Of a stretch of 64,000 nt of DNA, positions 42,501 to 57,879 are shown in pieces. Where the stretch lies: positions 28,026,901 through 28,090,900 of the forward strand of contig NC_021674.1 in the NCBI RefSeq assembly GCF_000247815.1. Direction: 5' to 3'. This DNA comes from Ficedula albicollis (lineage: Eukaryota; Chordata; Aves; Passeriformes; Muscicapidae). The notes under the pieces are model-generated. The model saw only the letters and a program-made list of their open reading frames with translations. It searched no databases and had not been told where the DNA came from. Positions within the stretch are counted from its first letter, which is position 1. The number at the start of each line of letters is the position of its first letter. Made by a program: the position numbers and the translations under genes.

Positions 42501-45500
42501 GGATTTCCTTAACACACACAACCTCTTAAAATTATATACATGTCTGAGCCTGAAACATGACCTCTGTCTTCTCCAAAATGTAAGGCTTTTGTTTTTCGGA
42601 AATGTGATCCTTTTCCTTAATGTGGTCCACAGAGAAGTAACACTTGAAAAGGAATTACATGTAACAAAGTCTTTCAAAGATTATTTGCTGTCCTTTCTTT
42701 ACAGGCAATTGATATACAGAACAATAATATCTGGTTTTGAAAATTAATGTCATAAGCTGACTCTATCTCCTGATATATGGGTGTGCTATCTCCCTCTTTA
42801 TTAATAGGAAAATATTACACTGGCTTGCATTTATTAATCTAAGTAATAATATTTTACATAAGAAAGACACTGAAGCAGGAATTAATGCTCTGATTCTCAG
42901 ATCAGTGATATATCTTAGTCTTCATAAGATGATTCATTCTATACCACAAGATCTCCCACAATGGTTTCCCTACTGAAATAATAAAGAATCATCAACTTGA
43001 AAAATTTCTGGGACCAAGGAATATCATTAAGTGTATTGCTTAAAAACATATTGTTCTATTCCAAGGGGCTCTGCTCAGACCTATGGTTGGAAATTGGTAG
43101 TTGGAACAGAGTATGCATCAACCACAGCTGAATACAGCTTTTTCCCTTTCACAGCAGATTTTAGCTAAGTTCCTTCAGCAGATACAGCAGATTAAACTCA
43201 AACTGAGATACATTACATCCTTATGAAGTAATTATTCCAAGTAGGAGACAAGTAGAATATTCCTTTGTTGAGAGTTTGATGCACCTTACAGATTGTCTGT
43301 GGCTACTGGGAAAAGTTTTCTTTCACAGTTAATACATCATACATAAACTAAACCCTTCTTATTCAAAGCCACTGTCAGCACCAGATGCTTAGTTATAAGT
43401 GTCCAGAATTCTTTACTAGCGACAAAAGGAAATAAAAAAAATTATCCAAACAAAACAACAACAACAATACAAACCAGGAAAGTCACTCAGTTTTGCTGCT
43501 CTGAATAAGGCCTCAGTCTATAACAATAGGCATAGTACAATGTATCTTTCTGCAAAATGAATCCTTCTTCCTAGAGAATCCTAAAAGCCTTTAAGACTGC
43601 AGTTCTACTTAACAGCAAGGTTTCCTCTTATGCCAGTGTATTTGTGATTGACTATTTTGTTGAATTGACACTTCTTCTGTTTTGTTTAGGTTAAAAAAAA
43701 CCAAAAAACAAAACATCTCATTTTGATATTTTACAGGATTGAAGCCACAATGATATGGAGGACTTTGATAACCCTAGATTTCAACATCATCTTCCCACAA
43801 ACTAGTTTTCTAAAACCATCACTTGAAAGCATTCCCAAGAGAAGCAGTTTTAAATTATTTGGGCTCTGGTAAGATCTTATCCAAAATTATGTTCTGTGAC
43901 AACTGAAGGGATCACAATGAAACAAAAGCACAAGCCTTTATCACTTTAATCATGAAAGTCAGGAGATAGATGGTCGTTCTACCCAAAGACTTAAAAAAAA
44001 AAAAAAAACAAAAGCCAAACCCATCAAGACCTCTCTCCAAACCCACCACTTTATATTCCAAAAATTTCAGTCAGAGGCTTGGTTTTTTTGCCACTCCTAA
44101 AATCTCCTGCTTAGAACCATATAAAACCAGAGAGAACATTCAGAATTGCCAACAGAAGTCCAGTAACTCTACAGGAAAATGAGTAATTTCCTTTTTATTT
44201 CTTCTTTTTTTAATTTGTGGTATAGGTGTAAGCCCAAATAGTCACGTAAGATTTATCTGATGACTATCATATTTACTGATTAAAAAGAATGCAATGCATT
44301 TAGTCATTCTTCCTTCATAGATCACACAGAAGCTTTACTGCCTTTACTATGAGAAGACAAATCATCAGTGAATTTTACTGTACGACAGCAAAGTCAAATT
44401 AGACTAAGAATTTTAGCCTCTATAATTTCAGGAACTTCATATTGCCACTGCCTAACCTGAATAATCAGAGATGAAAAAGCTTCTTTAATCTCAAGATGCT
44501 TAGGCTGCTACACTTGCTATTCTTGAGGATCAGTACTTCACTGGAAAACAGACAACTGTTTTTTGTTCACCAGACTCTCGGTGTAAAAGCCAAGAAAGTT
44601 TCACACTGCACTAGACACACCTCAATGGAGAACACAGCCAAAAACCAATACACACACACAAATAATAAGCAACACCACAAAGTTAATTCTGACCCTGCAT
44701 GTATTCCCAAACCCTCCCACCATACCTAGGATATGCTTCCAACTGTTCCTGTACATGACATAAAAAGATACTGTTATGGGAAAAGGAGGTCAAGTTACTT
44801 TCATAATACAAGAAGCTAAGAATGAATATTATTTTAGGAATGACAAGACACAGTTCAATCAAAGTTCCAGAGGCTGAAGGTTTTGCCAGCAAGAGTCAAA
44901 TACAGTTCAGAGGCAAAGACAGGTTGATTGTTTGTTAGTAATAGAGGCAGCAATCTTCAAAAAAAATTCCATCTAAAACTCTTACGCAGCATTTGCTAAT
45001 AAAAGCACCTCAATGTTCAAACAGCCTTTGTCGGTGCCTTCAGATTTTTATTTCCTCCAATTTTTGTAGATGGAAATCTGCTCCAGTATTTCTTCAAGAC
45101 AGAGTATTTAATCCCATTTAATCAAGAATTAATTGCAGAACTCACAACAGATGGGTATGCCACGTACAGAGGCATTAAGAATAATTAAAGTGTGGGGAGA
45201 GTGGAGGTGAATAAAAGGAAGGCCAGCAGGTGACAGGTTTTTTGCAAGATCAGGAGACATAAAGATAATGAAAATCAAAGTTTAGAGCACTGACACTGAT
45301 GCATTGACACTGATGACAACACGCTGTATCAGGCAGTAGCTCCCTGCAGCACTGCACAAAGCTTTACAGGCTCCTACACAGTATTTAGAGTATTGGGCAG
45401 CTGCCCCTGAAAACAGACAGATCCAACCAAAATTCTGTCAATCAGGCAAAATTTGAAATGGGAGAGATGGTCTAGTCAGCCAATTTCCACCTTCAGTTTA

Positions 45501-47744
45501 CCTTCTTTATATAGACATATGTATTACACATACTAGAGGGAGAGTGACTTGCTCTTAAAAGACACACATCATTGCTTTTGGGGAATTAAAACACAGTTAC
45601 GTTTAATGTACTTAAGTGCATCTCAATTAAAATATTAAAACCTGAAAGTGAACTGATAATTATTCAAAAAACTTCCCAGCAGATAAACCCACTGTTTTCA
45701 GAAAACTCATTTATACCCTGTCTGGTTTCTTCAAACTTGGTATAAGATTCAACTATAGCCAAAGACAACTTCTGACTTTGCAATAAAGATTATGAAATTG
45801 CTTTTGAATTCTGATAGTACAGGTGATATTCCAGCAACAGCACTTCAAGCCACAGTTATCATCTGGGAAGTTCCAAAGTGTCTCCAGATATGTCAACTAT
45901 ATCCTCAGTATAACCTTCATCTACTGTAAATGCTGATTTTCCTATACATACATTTATGTTTTCTTGTAAAAAGTTCATCGCACTAACTGGAACTTTTAGA
46001 AAGCAATGGGATGCAAGACAGAATATATATACTAAAAAACCCCCACTCTCACTTCCCTTCTGCACCTATAGGCAGATGTGCATTTTTTAAAAGTAAAGTT
46101 CAAATAATGATTTCAAATCAATTCAGCTGCCAGCAATCTGCTTTCACTAGAAATACTATATAGAAGTAAGTATCTTATGGCTATCTTAGTAAAACAAATA
46201 CAGCACTTGTACATCAACAGAAAATGTAGATTTTCTTAATAGGAGTGAGGGTTTGCCAAAGAAGATGTTGCAGGTGGGGAGAGCTTTGGGACTTCTAGAA
46301 CTACAAATCTCCTTCAGAGCTGCCTGATTCTTGTGGCAGGAGTTCTGCAGTCACCAAAACACGTTTGCTTCTGCTGGAGGGAGATGTCCAGCCCAGCCTC
46401 TCTGAGGGAAGCAGAGGAAGCACACCTATATATATACATATTTTGAAATCATCTCAGAGAACTTCTACATTAAATTAAAACACATATAAATATCACATGA
46501 TTCTGGTATTTTTTTAGCACCAAATTCCCTGTTCATTTAATCTAGTAAGGCTGGGTTTAGAACAGCTCTTTTCCAGTCACCATAGCAGGACAGGTTGAAA
46601 GGTGCTACCACAAAAGAGAAATGTGAATTACCACATCTATTGTACTTGCAAGTGGACTTGAAAGAAAAGCTCTGAAACTATCCCAACTTTCGATTCATAA
46701 AATATCTAGTTTAGAGTGGGAGATCATTATTACCAGGTCTCAGGCACCTAATGATGATACTAATTCAGAAAAATAATTAAGCATTGACAAAGTTTTCAAC
46801 AAAACATATTTTACAAATATGCTTTAGAAACATTGATAATAAAACTCACTCCCTTTGTAAGCAAAATCTTTTATACTCTGTTAATTGCATGTAATTCTTT
46901 TAAAAGACTACACACAGCACACACACGCCTCAAAACAATGGAACAGAAACAGAAAATGGAAATTTTAATGAGGGAATGATCAAAAATTGAACAGAAACGA
47001 AGACAATTGTGATGGGACAGCACTTATAACATACACTCTAGTAGAGTATGTTTAGGTAAATGAACTAGTGAATATCATAAACTGTTACTTGTTCACAGGA
47101 GGAAAAGGCACTCCATTATACTGTAAGACCAGCTGTACCCCAAATTCTTGGAACTCACAAGCAAATTTTTAGCGAAGAATATGAGGGAGTGGCAGATGCA
47201 TCCTTTGGATTTACTTCATCTCCCTTCCCTCCTGACAGATTCAAACCATGTTTCAGATTTTCACAGCTGCCATTCAATTATCTATTACTCTGCAATGAGT
47301 TACAACCTAATAACATGTCACATCTTTTATTCCTACTGTTCACTAAAGTGAACTCCATTTCTGGAGAAAGAAAAATAGAATCAGACAGGGAACATTTTTA
47401 CTTTTAGATTACTCTAAAAGAGAACCATTCTTCACCAAGTGTGAAATTACAGTCAACCACCTGGAGTTTCATATCCTTTCAGAGTTCACAGAAAAAGCAT
47501 ACTCATACAGCAAATCACAAAAACTGAGCTATTATAAACATCAGCTTTAATAAGCCATGTAGCATTGCTCACAATATTGGCTGTAGTAGCCATAAAGACT
47601 CCTAATCCATTTTCTCAGTAATTAATTTCATTTTATTGGAAAATGCAGTGAATTGGTATCAGGAAAAATCCTCAAGGACTAGAATCATTGCCCATGCTCA
47701 TATATTTTCCCCTTTTAACAAACTAAATAAACAATAAACGGATC

Positions 47745-47848
47745 ATATCCCTGCACAGGATGCAGGGGTTGGAACTACATGATCTTTAAGGTCCCTTCCA
47801 ACCCAAACCATTCTTTGATTCTATGGATATTAGGAGGGATATTAGGAG
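47745..47848 (+). mobile_element. CR1 LINE 3' tip, plus orientation, followed by a 12-bp tandem repeat
   Basis: 'ggggttggaactacatgatc', 'tttaaggtcccttccaaccc' and 'ccattctttgattctatg' (to about 47825) are a near-consensus avian CR1 3' end and look younger than most copies in the window. Immediately after it the unit 'ggatattaggag' is repeated twice (47825-47836 and 47837-47848). Confidence 0.92.
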
Positions 47849-49563
47849 GGATCCAGTGATCCTATGTCGTTTGCATTTCCCTTTCAATATTTTTTTCTAG
47901 TTGCAGAGTTTTAGATCTTTTTGGTCACATACGCCTATATTAATAGATTTCCTAATTTATAGACTCTCAGGAGAAGTTTATGTTAATACAATAATGAATT
48001 CATTTTTTTGGATATGAAAGTTAGGTCAAACAAGGATCATCACATCTAGAACATAAATCCATAGTTTGCAGTCGCACCCATATTCAAAAGGGCAACTTCA
48101 GATTAAGTATATTTATATAAAATATTACAAGACTGGAGATACGGCCTATGAAAAGAAAACACCTGAATAAAATTATCCGTAGATCTCCTATTTCTAGCAT
48201 TATTTTAGACCAATTACAATAGTAAAGATATGCAGTAGACTAAAAAGATCAGAAGGAAAAGGAAATTCATAGGTAAAATTACAACAGACCACCCCATAGA
48301 ACTGCACCTGCAGAAAACAAACCCCACATGGCTGCATGTTACACTTTATCCAGAAGGCTTGCTCTAGAACCCCTCAGCTCACCTTTTCTTTCCCTAACTT
48401 TTCATTCTCACATTAATCCTCTCATTTCACAGCCACCTCAGCAGTGCTAATACTATTTTCAAGATTAGACCATAAAGCATAAAATTAAGCATCACCTTCC
48501 CCATGGTCCCATCTAACTACACCTAAAGAAAGGAGTTCCATGTACATTTTTCTTGATGACAGTCAAAAAATCCTCTTATTCCCTGCAAATTCTTGTCCTT
48601 GCCCTCACTGTCTAGCTCCTGTTTTCTCCCAGCATCACAGTAGGAGCTAGGCTTGGCTCATCTCTTATTAGCCTTGCAGGCACAGAAAACCCTGTAAGAC
48701 CTCCTGCAACGACAAGACTATTTATAAGCACAGTCACCTTTAGATCCCAGTCTAAAGAGGGTCCAGTCTCCCCTGAGTTCTTGTAAGTCTGAGTCCCCTG
48801 CACACCACAAATGCCTTGACCTGTCATTATGCCACTTCTAGTATCCCCCCTACACCCCTAAGTTTTCCACCATTCTAATCTAATTAAACTGAATTTTGCC
48901 TATGTGCAACAGGTTAAAACTAAAACAAAGTCATGTACATGGAAGACACTATACCACTAGAAAACTCTGAGGAAATGATTCCTTCTAAATGTCTTCATTG
49001 CCTGTTTGCAATTGGCCTGAAACCATGTCACCTTCACGGGGTTTAAGTTAAGGCTTAGGACTAACATTATGGCAGCCTGGAAAACAGGACAGATAATCAC
49101 CATCTATTAGTTAAAAGAATTCTCAGTACAGAAGTATTCTTAACAAAGAACATGAAACAATATATTACTAACACCAGCACCACGTCCTATCCTGTTCCAC
49201 CTCCTCCCACCGCCCCCAAAAGAAAAATCCATGGCTGAAGTGCACGAAAAACCTACAAACTTTTACTGAAGAGACTGAAACCAACATTCTAGAGGAAGGA
49301 GTAGAAAAAGAGAGAAAGAAATAATATAAAATGGGAGACATTTTGAAAGGTCACTGGTTGCCCTAACTATAAACAAGACCAATCTAATCAGGTTTTTCTA
49401 GTGAATAAAGAACGGAGCACCCAAAACAGAGCAACCGCTACTATGTTGTATTTTTGGTTTAAAGGTATTATTTCAGTGATGAATACAGTGATGCACAGGA
49501 ATCTGGGGTTGGGATTTTTAGGCAACGTAAGTTTAGAGGGCTTAATATTTGGCTGCTCTTTTT

Positions 49564-50326
<763 letters not shown>

Positions 50327-53300
50327 ATAATTAAATTCTGCAATTTCCCCTAATTAACTCAGTTTTATCATTGGGATTCTTTAACTCTACAATAATAAAA
50401 ATATTCAGTCCTAGTTGTCTAATTTTATCCTTTCAGTCATATACCACAGATTACAGAGAAAAGAACCTGTGGCCTACACTGTGGAGTGGTTTGCCTCAGA
50501 CATAAATTCCCTTCTCTCAGGAAAGACAAAAAAAGTCTGTTCCCTTTAATTGACTTTTACTTTCTTATGGATTAGTTAGAAGGCTTACTTTTACCTCACA
50601 GACGGAACTTAGTACCTTCAATAAAAACATCAACTTCAAGAGCGAACTGAACTCTGTTAATTTGCGCATACAACTCTAAGTATTTCTTTGAGATGCTCAC
50701 TTTCAGTTAGAGAATAGCTGCTTCAAAGAATGTCTACACTGGGTGGTGCAATGCCAAGTAAATACCTAAGACTGTAAATTAAGAAACAGATTAAAAAGAA
50801 TTAATTATTACATTTCATGATTCATTCTTATTTCTTGAGAATGATCTTCAACATGGTTGCACACTGATTTGTCATGACAAAGCCTCTGATCATCTTCTAT
50901 ACTTTTAAAGCCCCTAATTTTATCAGACAATGTCTGCAACAAAAAAGCCAAAACACAAAATATATAATATTTTGCTTCGGCTTCATCACAAGTGTACATT
51001 AGGTTTTTAACGTTATGCCATGTATACATGCATGCACATGAGAGAATCAGGCATACAAGAAATAACTGCATACGTAAGACTGGAGGAATTTACTGACCAC
51101 CTATCCAGGAAAGTATTCTCTCCACTAATGAGAAGGAGAAAAAAAAGTGAGCTGTTCTCAGCTTCTGGTGAAATTCAATATGCATCCAAGACACATGCTA
51201 GAGATCTGTTCAGTTCACATTAAACAAATGCAAGGATTTGGAAGTGAAGAAATTGGACTGGATACCAATTATTAGATTTTAGCGGTCTATATAACAAAAA
51301 ATAAAGTCTTGAGAATTTTTTTCTCCTGTAGTGATGCACAACGCAAAGAAATAAGAAACATCTGTTACAACAGAAAGACCTGGGCATAGACCTACACTAA
51401 CACAAGCCCCATCTTCAAGAAACATTCAATGAATTCCCAAGATATGGACAGCAAAAACACATTTAAACACCTTGTAAAGGTACACCTTTCCAACAGCATT
51501 TGGCACAGTATTGGTACTACACATGTGATGCTCTCTTTACACAGAAAAGAAAGTTGTATCAAATAGTTTCTTCTCATTTTTATTAAAAGATAAATGTGAT
51601 AGATATGGCATTTACCTTCTTCAAGGTCAAACAGGAGGAAGTTACTCGCTGTACCTATCTAAAAATACCAGCCAAGACATACTGTGCAGCACTTAAACTG
51701 AAAAAATCTCAGGAAAATGTATGTAGTCTTTTAAAAGAGAGACCAAGTTACCGCAATTATCAAGTGCTGACTTTACTTTTAAATTCCTTTCCTTTTGTTA
51801 TAGCACTTGAAACTGACAAACACAAACTTTTTTATTATGAACAACTTCAAGCACCTTGTTTAAAACTGCTGTAAAAAGAATGCCAAATATCATGGAGAGT
51901 ATTTACAAAACCATTGCCGAATGCATGCCCTACACTTTGACCTTTTACCAGACAGACATTTTGCCTTTGTTTTTTCATCATTGAGAAGCAAATGTAGGAG
52001 AGTGCAATCTTGGAGACAGTCAAGACTTTTTTAACCAGCACAGAAAAACTGCTGTTCGAAGTTCTATGAGCTGCTCCCCAGCACCAACTCTATCAAACTG
52101 TCCCACCAGAGCTTCAGCCTTTTACATTTTACTTGAGAGATAACAAACTTCTAGTAGTAAGGTTGTTTGCAGTGAAGAACTATATTTGTCATCGGAAACT
52201 GGAATGAAACAACCTACTTTGTGAAAAGGCAACAGTACCCGACTTAACCAATACAGTCGTAAAGGACTCATAAGACCACACTTCTCCTAGAAACTGCCAC
52301 ATCCTTCCAAGTACACATTTTGAACAAAACACAGCTATTTTTAAAAACAGCTTTTCATACTACATGTGTTCAGAAGAGTCAGATTCATTAAACTTTATAC
52401 ATAAACAAAATGGAAATGTTAAAAAATTACCTACAGACACCAATGTGAATGATGGATATGAACCTTCCTCAAGTAACTAAAGTAGAATCTTTCACTTTAA
52501 ATTGATCAAATGCAAAAGATCAAGCAAAAGCTTTAAATAACTGCTACAGCACTGTAACAGTATTTCACAGCTAAAATCAACGTTATTTCACAAAATATGC
52601 ACATAAAAATGCGTATTTACTTTAAAAAGGGAAATGCCCAAAAGAAAGGGAAATACCAAAGCATATTGCAGGCTACTTGATAACAGAAAAAAAGTAAATC
52701 ACCACTGCTTCCTAGGAAGCAGGGCAATAAAGTTATAAATATCTTATTACAGCTTGATAATAAATTTTTATGTTGAAATTTACTCCAGAAAGAATTACAT
52801 TTTTTTGACCACTCTTCATATAGGTTTCTTTCAGGAACATAACTACTTGCATGCGTAGGTCAATATCAAGCAGAGAGGCAGAAATCAATAGTGAATAAGA
52901 CAAGTGAAAAGAACAAAATACTAACATGGTTTACTACAAACCACTTGCATAAAAATTCAACAATTAATCTTCTCATAAATATGGAATAAATATAACCATG
53001 GAAATATGAAATTTTAAATTTTGTTATGAGTGGATATCTAAAAAAATAGAATCTTAATATATGCAGCTTTAAATCACTGTATTCATTTTGAAATTTTGCC
53101 TGGTGCAACACATCAAAGTAATTTAAAAAGAAAATCAAGTTTGTTGAGTAAGAAGAATAGGCTTGCAGCATAATTTGAAGCTCAAGCATGGGCCCTGATG
53201 AACAGCTGTAGGGGAAAAAAAGAGTTCTCAAAAGCAATGACCACCACAACTATGTCTTTCACTCTTGTAACGCACCATAGGAAAAGCAGCAGTCTCTTAA

Positions 53301-55628
53301 ATAACTGGATTCTACATTATACAACAATTAAACACCCTTCACATAGGAAAATATCCTCTATTTCCAAATCTACATAATAATCACTTTTCCCTATTCAACA
53401 TCTTTCCCATGATTATATGTGTAAATGCTAAGAAAAATGCCTCAGCCACAATTCAGTTGGTTATGAGTAGATTTTAATATCTAATTAAGATGGGTCAGTA
53501 TTTCAAAGACACACTAGTAGAGATTAACTGAATGATACAATAAATGGCATTGACTCAAGTGGCAGCAGTATTTTCTTTGGGTCTAGAACAAAGTACTATC
53601 CTATGCAAGAGTTTAAAATGCCTTCATCCACTCTGTCATCTTGAAGAATGTCTTTTATTAACGCAACACAGACGTCTGCCAGGGTTTTCTTATCACCAGA
53701 ATCAATGCTGCTTAAGGTGCTATATTTCAGACATGACCTTACACCCCAGTTCTACTTTTGTTCACTGTGGGGCCACATTTACAAGAAAACTTGGCCACCT
53801 AACCTTTCATTAGTATTTCTGTTGAAGAGTTTCTTTCTTTTCTGTTATGCCAATCACTGAGCTCCATTTGGGGGTCTGCATCAGCAGGGGCCATATAAAT
53901 TCTATAAATAGTACTTGGTCCTGAATATCCTAATCATAGATGTAAATATATGTGTCTTATGAGACTGGTACTGTCTAATAAGTTTGTAAAAGATACAGAC
54001 ATTATGAAACTGTAACATATTATTATAAAACATTTACATACTCAAAGACTGCAAAACAATAGGATTTCCTTACTATGACATATTTCCCTCCCACACTTGA
54101 AAGCAAAGCAAATTAACATATCATCATACTTCATACATCTAACATCAGCTCTTTAATACAGTTTATAAAACACAACAAAAGTTGTCAATCTCAGCAATAA
54201 GTCAGAATAAGTGCAAAACAAGTTCCTTACTAAAACCATCTGACATATGGATTGACTTTTCAAATAATTAAAGGCTTAATATGCTTGCCATTTACAACTC
54301 AAAATCAACTGATATGATAGGCTAAAAATCTGGTAGTTGATCTTCTACTGGTGAAACAGAAAGGAAACACTTTCCACTTCTGAGAATGTCAAAACCAAGG
54401 CTCTGAGTGGGCAAAGCTTTAGAAGTACTACTTCATTCAGTATGTTACCATCATTCCTTCATATCATCATCACAGCTCCTGTTTCTAAAACCTAAGAACT
54501 GAGAATGGATGGATCTTCAGTTTGAACATTTTATTTTGCTATACAATGTAATTGGTTCATTAGAGAAAGGGTGTAGCAACAGTAACTCCAAACTTTCTCT
54601 AAGAGTAACAGTGTGGTATGTGACAGTGGAACAACCATATAGCTCCTCCCCAGAAACTTACAAATGCTTCTGTTTTCAAAATGAATAGCTATTGAGGAGA
54701 TTACCTTAAATATTATGATATTTTAAAGGTTACAGTAAAACTGCATTTATTTATTATTCAAAATCTTCCACATAGCACACCAGTTAAAGCAGAAAACATT
54801 TGCATGTTCTGTAATAAACCCAAGCTAGGCTAGGGTTTTAACAGCCTAGACTAGCATTTGTACAACCCCTGTCACGTGCCAATAAAATGTACAATCACTA
54901 TTCAAAAGCAAAGCTTCTGAACTGATAGTACTCCCAAGTGGTCATATTCATTTGTGAACAAGAACTACTCTTTATCTAACGTCAAACATTTAATCCAGCA
55001 CATTTAATCTAAACCTGCCCGGTTCCACTTTCTAAGTTTAAAGCCTGATTTCAACCCATTGAAACTGAAGGGAGTTTTCCAATTGATATCCTGAACTTCA
55101 TGCCCATTTCTCTAAAAATAGTTCTCCTTATTTTCTTCCCATTTATGCCCAACTTCAATGGACTCAGGGTTCTGTTTCTTCATGTTGATACCACCTACGT
55201 TTGCCTCTTCTGATTATTTTTTCTGTGTTATTTTGTTTCCTTTTAAAAAAGTGTAATGAAAGTGGAAGTATAGGGGGGGGTTTGGATCATCTGGTGATGT
55301 GAGGGCAGGGGAGGAGAGTAGGCCAATGGCCTTCAATTCATTTTTGAACCTACAAAGCCTTCCTCTACCATCAGTATGCAGCAACAAATTTAAATCTACT
55401 AACAAGGCTGTGGGTTGGGGATTTTTTTATTTATCAGCTGACAGGAGACTCTGAGAAACAGTCTGTAGAGCGTCAAAGAACTCCTGTTTCAAAGGTGAAG
55501 GACCACTGAACTAGATCCTGAGTTATGGAAGGGACATCTCTGTAATACTGTGATTCATCCATCGTATGGGAAGTAATTCTGCACTCTTTACCAGTTCAGC
55601 AACAGCACAGAGCACTAAATCACAAGAA

Positions 55629-55892
55629 TTTTGTATTCCCACATTGACACATAAATTCGAAATTTCCTGTTATAAATAACTAACAATTTATTTGTAACAA
55701 ACAAAAATCTTTCCTAAAAACACATATATGAAATTTACATTTCAAAGAAATTCCAAACAATTTTGTATTCCCACATTGACACATAAATTCGAAATTTCCT
55801 GTTATAAATAACTAACAATTTATTTGTAACAAACAAAAATCTTTCCTAAAAACACATATATGAAATTTACATTTCAAAGAAATTCCAAGCAA
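55629..55892. repeat. 132-bp tandem duplication, two copies
   Basis: Copy one is 55629-55760 and copy two 55761-55892. Both begin 'ttttgtattcccacattgac' and end with 'ccaaacaa' or 'ccaagcaa'. By eye the only difference is A at 55757 against G at 55889. Such near-identity implies a recent duplication or copies kept alike by conversion. The unit is AT-rich and not recognisable as a mobile element. An assembly overlap error is the main alternative. Confidence 0.95.
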
Positions 55893-57719
55893 TTGTTAAT
55901 TAATTCTGTTTAGAGCAGTGGCTTTAAGAAACTAGTTGCACCAAAGAAAGAAAACCTTCAAAATAATTCTGAAATAAATGAAGAATCTTGATTATCCTGA
56001 CTTCATCTCCTAAAAACCTCAAGCTAAAACAAAGACTCAAAGAATGAGATTTATACTTATGTTCCAGAAAAAGGAAAAAAGTATTTCTAACACAAGCATT
56101 TAGTGGGCCAATGTCTTCAAACCAGCTCTGAGACAAACTCTGTCAGGTGCTGTACTTGTGTGTAAACTCCACATTAACAGAGGTACTATACAATTTGAGT
56201 CATGGGGTTTGAGTGACAGGTGCAGCCGCTGGCAGCTTTTAGTTTTTAAAAGAATCATCTCCTGGAAAACATTCAGGCTTTAACAAAGCAAATATAAAAT
56301 CTTCATGGCAGGATCAGTGCCCAAAAACCTTAGAGACCTATTAAAAAAAAACCGTTAAAAGAGTCAGCTAGAAAACACCACTTTTTATTATTTTAATTTC
56401 TTACTTTAAAGGCAGGCAGCATAAGCATTCAGTGGGTAGAGAGCAAACCCCTTACCTACCTCTCAACAAACAATTGTGTTTTCTTTCTACTTTTCATTGT
56501 ATTCCTTTCTCTTAGATTTCAACTGGAAAAATGTAAGAGCTCCCATCACAGCTTTCCTAGAAGACTATTTCAAAGGAAAGCAAGATCTAGCATGAAATGA
56601 CAGCAGCAGATGCAGAACTGCTCAGCCTGTCTAATGTAATTTGCAAGCTTAAATGTCAAACCAGTCAACACTAATAACAAAGTCATGGCTTCTTAGCCCT
56701 CCATGTAAATCTGTACTCTGTCCCAGCACCTCACAGGAATGGTTCCTTTCAAACTAAACCTAGAATGCAAACCTCCTTCCTGAAAAGGCATTGTTACAAC
56801 CAGAAAAGCACCTCTGAAGCACTTCATGAAACCATAATAAAACAGCCTTCAGAAGCACATTAAACAAAGTTTTCAGCAGAACTGTATTCTAAACAACAGT
56901 GATTTGTGGTGGTTCTGAACATCTTTTGTTATTTTTATTATGCTATCATTGAAAGCGATACACAAAGCAGCAGTTTGTAAAGACAAGATGATTTGTATAT
57001 CTAAAGCAAAAGTAATTTCAATCTGAGCTCCTGTAGCAGGAAAAAAAACCCTGAATCAAAAAGATGCTGTTCGATACTCAATTCTGTAGGAATAAAGCAA
57101 TTTCTGACATGTCATCTAAACATTTCACTCTCCTCATGTATTAGTCACAGAGGTTATACACCAAAGTCGGTTTGCATATGCAAATCTCAAAATTCTATTA
57201 CTACCTGAAAACTAATTTGAATGCATCTAGAATGAAAAACAAAAGGAGCAGCTTGGCTTATTTCAAACATTTGGCCCCTACAGCCACTTGATGTACTGAA
57301 TTTGAGAGAAGCCAGATAAAGGAAAAGTTACTTTTTCTTCTGGCTTGGCAAATTCATGACTACAGGTAAGGTCACACAAATTTGTCTTTCAATTTTTGGT
57401 TTACAGAGAAGATTGACTAAGCAAGTCATAAACAACAGAAAAAATTGTTTGTAACTATCTCACTGCTGAAAACCAGCACTGTCAAGTGGCAGCGATGAGA
57501 TTGTCTTAACAAGATTATTATTGCCAAAAATATGACAAATTTAGTCTCCCAAACGACAAAATGGTAGCAAGACAAAAAATAATGTAGCTAGTATTTCAGC
57601 TAGTATATCAACTCCAGCTGTGTTCAAAATGCTTAAATACATGAACCTAACAAAACTCAGTTCTGAAAAGACATCTTAACTGAGAGGGGTTGGGTGTTCT
57701 TTTTGGACGAGGAACTCAC

Positions 57720-57879
57720 CCAGACTTCAAGTCTGTAATCCGTAAACAATTAGTAGCATCTAGTCCTACTTTTCCATTTCTGACCACACTGGAAATGAAG
57801 GGCGAAAGTGCTGGAGAAATTCTGTTCAAGGCCACTTCAGGTGACATTTTATTATGTTCCTCCTTCCTTTTGTCTTGAG
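57720..57879 (-). CDS. BABAM2: BABAM2 first coding exon with start codon, residues 1-43
   Basis: On the minus strand the acceptor 'ctttgcag' precedes 57879. There are 32 bases of 5' untranslated sequence, then ATG at 57847-57845. The coding part (57720-57847, 128 bp) reads [17 protein letters not shown], and continues to Asp-Leu-Lys-Ser-Gly, where the glycine codon is split by the donor 'gtgagttc'. The start matches the human N terminus as I recall it, with Ala in place of Met at residue 13. BABAM2 is the scaffold that bridges MERIT40 and BRCC36-Abraxas in the BRCA1-A and BRISC complexes, acting in Lys63-ubiquitin signalling at DNA breaks and in the cytoplasm. The acceptor means at least one upstream non-coding exon exists, toward the CpG island. 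Confidence 0.97.

Noticed and set aside
57690..57878. A 62-residue plus-strand open frame.
   Set aside because: It is the antisense of the BABAM2 start-codon exon, which is conserved on the minus strand.
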